DNA of 64,000 bases, taken from Solihabitans fulvus. Its GTDB lineage: Bacteria > Actinomycetota > Actinomycetes > Mycobacteriales > Pseudonocardiaceae. Positions 62,399-64,000 of the stretch are shown piece after piece. The position numbers and the translations under genes are program-made. The stretch's first letter is position 1. Each line of letters starts with the position of its first letter. Location of the stretch: positions 45,201-109,200 of the forward strand of contig NZ_VUOB01000001.1 in the NCBI RefSeq assembly GCF_008386585.1, given 5' to 3'. The notes beneath the pieces are model-generated. The model saw nothing but the letters and a program-made list of their open reading frames with translations. It made no database searches and was not told where the DNA came from.

Positions 62399-63818
62399 TC
62401 TGGTCTCGCCGCCGGGACGTGCCGACGAACGCGATCGCGGCCACGGCGCACACGATGGCGGGAAGCGCCAGCGCGACCCCGGCGCCGTGCGGGTTCGCCT
62501 CGGACGCCCGGACCGTGACGAAGGCGCCCATGACCGCGACGCCGAGGGTGGCGCCGAGCTGGCGCACGGCGTTGAGCAGCCCGCCCGCCGCGCCCGCGGT
62601 TCCGGCCGGCGCGGCGTTGACGATGGCGCTGACCAACGCCGGCATGGCAAAGGACACGCCGAATCCGGTGAGCACGAGACCGAGCGCGAGCCAGCCGTAG
62701 CCCGCTCCGGTCAGGGTCGCGCAGCTGAGGATCGCGCCGCCCACGACGAGCAGGGCAAGGCCGACCAGGATCGGCGGGCGCGCGCCGACGCGCGCGACGA
62801 TGCGGCCGGTGATCGGCGGGTTGAGCGCGAACGGGATGGTGAGCGGCAGGAAGGCGAGGCCGCTGGCGACCGGGCTGAGGTGGCGGTCCTGGGCCAGCAG
62901 CAGCGGCAGCACGAACAGCCCGCCGGTGAGAGTGAAGTTCACCGCCGCGCCGGCCAGTAGCGCGGCCCGCACGTCGCGGGTCCGCAGCAGCGCGCGGTTC
63001 AGGACCGGGGTCGCGCTGCGCCGCTCCAGCATCGCGAACACGATCCCGGCGAGCACCGCCGCGGCGGCCGACCACGCCGTGTGAGTCCAGGCGCCCGAGC
63101 CGACCGCGATGAGCGCGTCGGTGGCCAACGCGAGCGCGGCGCACACCATCAGCTGCGCGGCCGGGTCGATCCGCCGGTCGCCTAGGGGGCAGCGCACCGC
63201 GGGACCGGCGGTCAGCCCGAGCACGAGCAGCGCGATCGGCAGGTTGACCAGGAAGATCGCCCGCCAGCCGGCCAGGTCGACCAGGACGCCGCCGACGACC
63301 GGGCCGGCGGCCACGGCGGCACCGCTGATGGCCGCCCAGGTGGCCACCGCGCGCGCCCGCAGCGCGGCCTCGGGGTAGAGGCGGGTGATCATCGCCATCG
63401 AGGCCGGCACGCACATCGCCGCCGCCACACCGAGCAGCGCCCGCAGGGCCACCAGGGTGCCAAGATTCGGCGCGAACGCGCTCAGCGCCGAACCGAGTCC
63501 GAAGGCCGCGACGCCGATCCGGAACATCCGGTGCGCGCCGAACCGGTCGGCCAGCGCGCCCGCCGAGAGCAGCAGCGCGCCGAACGCGACCGTGTAGCCG
63601 GTGATCGCCCACTGGAGCCCGGCGACCGCGCTGCCGAGCGAGGCGGCCAGGTCCGGTTCGGCGACCGACAGCACGGTCATGTCCAGCAGCACCATGAAGT
63701 AGCCGAGCGAGATCCCCAGCAGCGCGCGGGTCCGCCCGCGCGGTTCGTCCGTGCTGGCGGGGCGGCCGGAAGCCGTGCCGGCTCGGCGGCCGGACGCACG
63801 GGTGACGGCAGAAGTCAT
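62391..63818 (-). CDS. DHA2-type MFS multidrug exporter
   Basis: 475 residues, about 14 membrane helices. GALADRFGAHRMFRIGV (motif A) and SGAAVAAGPVVGGVLVDLAGWR (motif C). Similar to the 42278 exporter but a separate paralogue. Divergent from a LysR regulator, with a perfect operator between. Confidence 0.9.
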   Translation of the reverse strand: MTSAVTRASGRRAGTASGRPASTDEPRGRTRALLGISLGYFMVLLDMTVLSVAEPDLAASLGSAVAGLQWAITGYTVAFGALLLSAGALADRFGAHRMFRIGVAAFGLGSALSAFAPNLGTLVALRALLGVAAAMCVPASMAMITRLYPEAALRARAVATWAAISGAAVAAGPVVGGVLVDLAGWRAIFLVNLPIALLVLGLTAGPAVRCPLGDRRIDPAAQLMVCAALALATDALIAVGSGAWTHTAWSAAAAVLAGIVFAMLERRSATPVLNRALLRTRDVRAALLAGAAVNFTLTGGLFVLPLLLAQDRHLSPVASGLAFLPLTIPFALNPPITGRIVARVGARPPILVGLALLVVGGAILSCATLTGAGYGWLALGLVLTGFGVSFAMPALVSAIVNAAPAGTAGAAGGLLNAVRQLGATLGVAVMGAFVTVRASEANPHGAGVALALPAIVCAVAAIAFVGTSRRRDQSA

Positions 63819-63903
63819 GTCGAGTGTCTCCCCAGGAGGTGGTGGATGCGTGATCCACTCTCCGATGCGCCGGCACCCGTCTCCACCGGCGCAGCCGCAC
63901 GTC

Positions 63904-63922
63904 CGTTCGGAATTTCCGAACG
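63904..63922. promoter_or_regulatory. LysR-type T-N11-A operator
   Basis: A perfect 19-bp palindrome CGTTCGGAA-T-TTCCGAACG between divergent MFS and LysR genes. It contains T-N11-A (TCGGAATTTCCGA), the classic LysR box. Confidence 0.85.
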
Positions 63923-63969
63923 CCTGCCGGGGTTGGTCGGGAACGGGAGTCGAGACGGTAGGGGGCGGA

Positions 63970-64000
63970 GTGGAGCTACGACAGCTGCGGACCTTCGAGG
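63970..64000 (+). CDS. LysR-family regulator (partial, runs off right edge)
   Basis: GTG 63970 opens VELRQLRTFE, the standard N-terminal of LysR regulators. Only ten residues are in the window. The position next to the T-N11-A palindrome and the divergent exporter supports it. Confidence 0.8.
   Translation, partial: MELRQLRTFE

Overview
High-GC actinobacterial chromosome segment. The codon bias is strong, there are overlapping ATGA/GTGA operon junctions, an actinobacterial IHF, stand-alone PPTase and type II thioesterase genes, and rare TTA codons. Gene content fits a Pseudonocardiaceae-like or other filamentous actinomycete, but species cannot be fixed from sequence alone. No rRNA, tRNA or CRISPR array was recognised.

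Layout. 1-4.56 kb is the integrase-proximal end of an integrated mobile element (replication-type ATPase, DnaB-N-like protein, excisionase, large serine recombinase). It appears to sit inside an MBL-fold hydrolase gene, whose 3' remnant follows at 4559-4753. 4.8-6.5 kb is a coiled-coil Mrr-type nuclease. 6.7-14.8 kb is a carbohydrate catabolic island: ABC importer, GH4 glycosidase and SDR on the minus strand, divergent from an amidohydrolase, an SDR and an IclR regulator. 14.9-18.4 kb holds a Tat-exported phospholipase C, then metallophosphoesterase and PPTase. 18.4-20.8 kb holds an NmrA-type reductase whose 3' end is followed by tandem repeats, a MarR regulator and a type II thioesterase. 20.9-26.9 kb has an AcrB-like RND permease and a three-gene membrane/PH-domain operon. 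27-31 kb has a two-component system, mihF, small ORFs and a cold-shock protein. 31-33.5 kb is a MarR/methyltransferase unit divergent from a quinone oxidoreductase with a perfect operator.

33.5-37.2 kb groups a Ser/Thr kinase, an orphan N6-adenine-type DNA methyltransferase and a PP2C phosphatase. 37.3-41.3 kb has a trypsin-like protease, a GGDEF membrane protein and a lone ClpP. 41.4-45.8 kb is a small cassette: winged-helix regulator, MFS exporter, flavoenzyme and a double-PanD protein whose gene has a TTA codon. 45.9-52.5 kb is a run of large secreted proteins (sedolisin, an atypical subtilase, an Ig-domain protein). 54.1-60.3 kb is a minus-strand cluster with two ATP-grasp ligases, two alpha/beta hydrolases, an MFS exporter and a 44-codon Trp-rich ORF, and looks like a small biosynthetic locus. 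The right edge holds a HAD phosphatase, a DHA2 exporter and the start of a LysR gene with a perfect T-N11-A operator.

The most novel-looking systems are the double-PanD/flavoenzyme/exporter cassette, the dual ATP-grasp cluster with its possible micro-ORF, and the kinase-methyltransferase-phosphatase trio.
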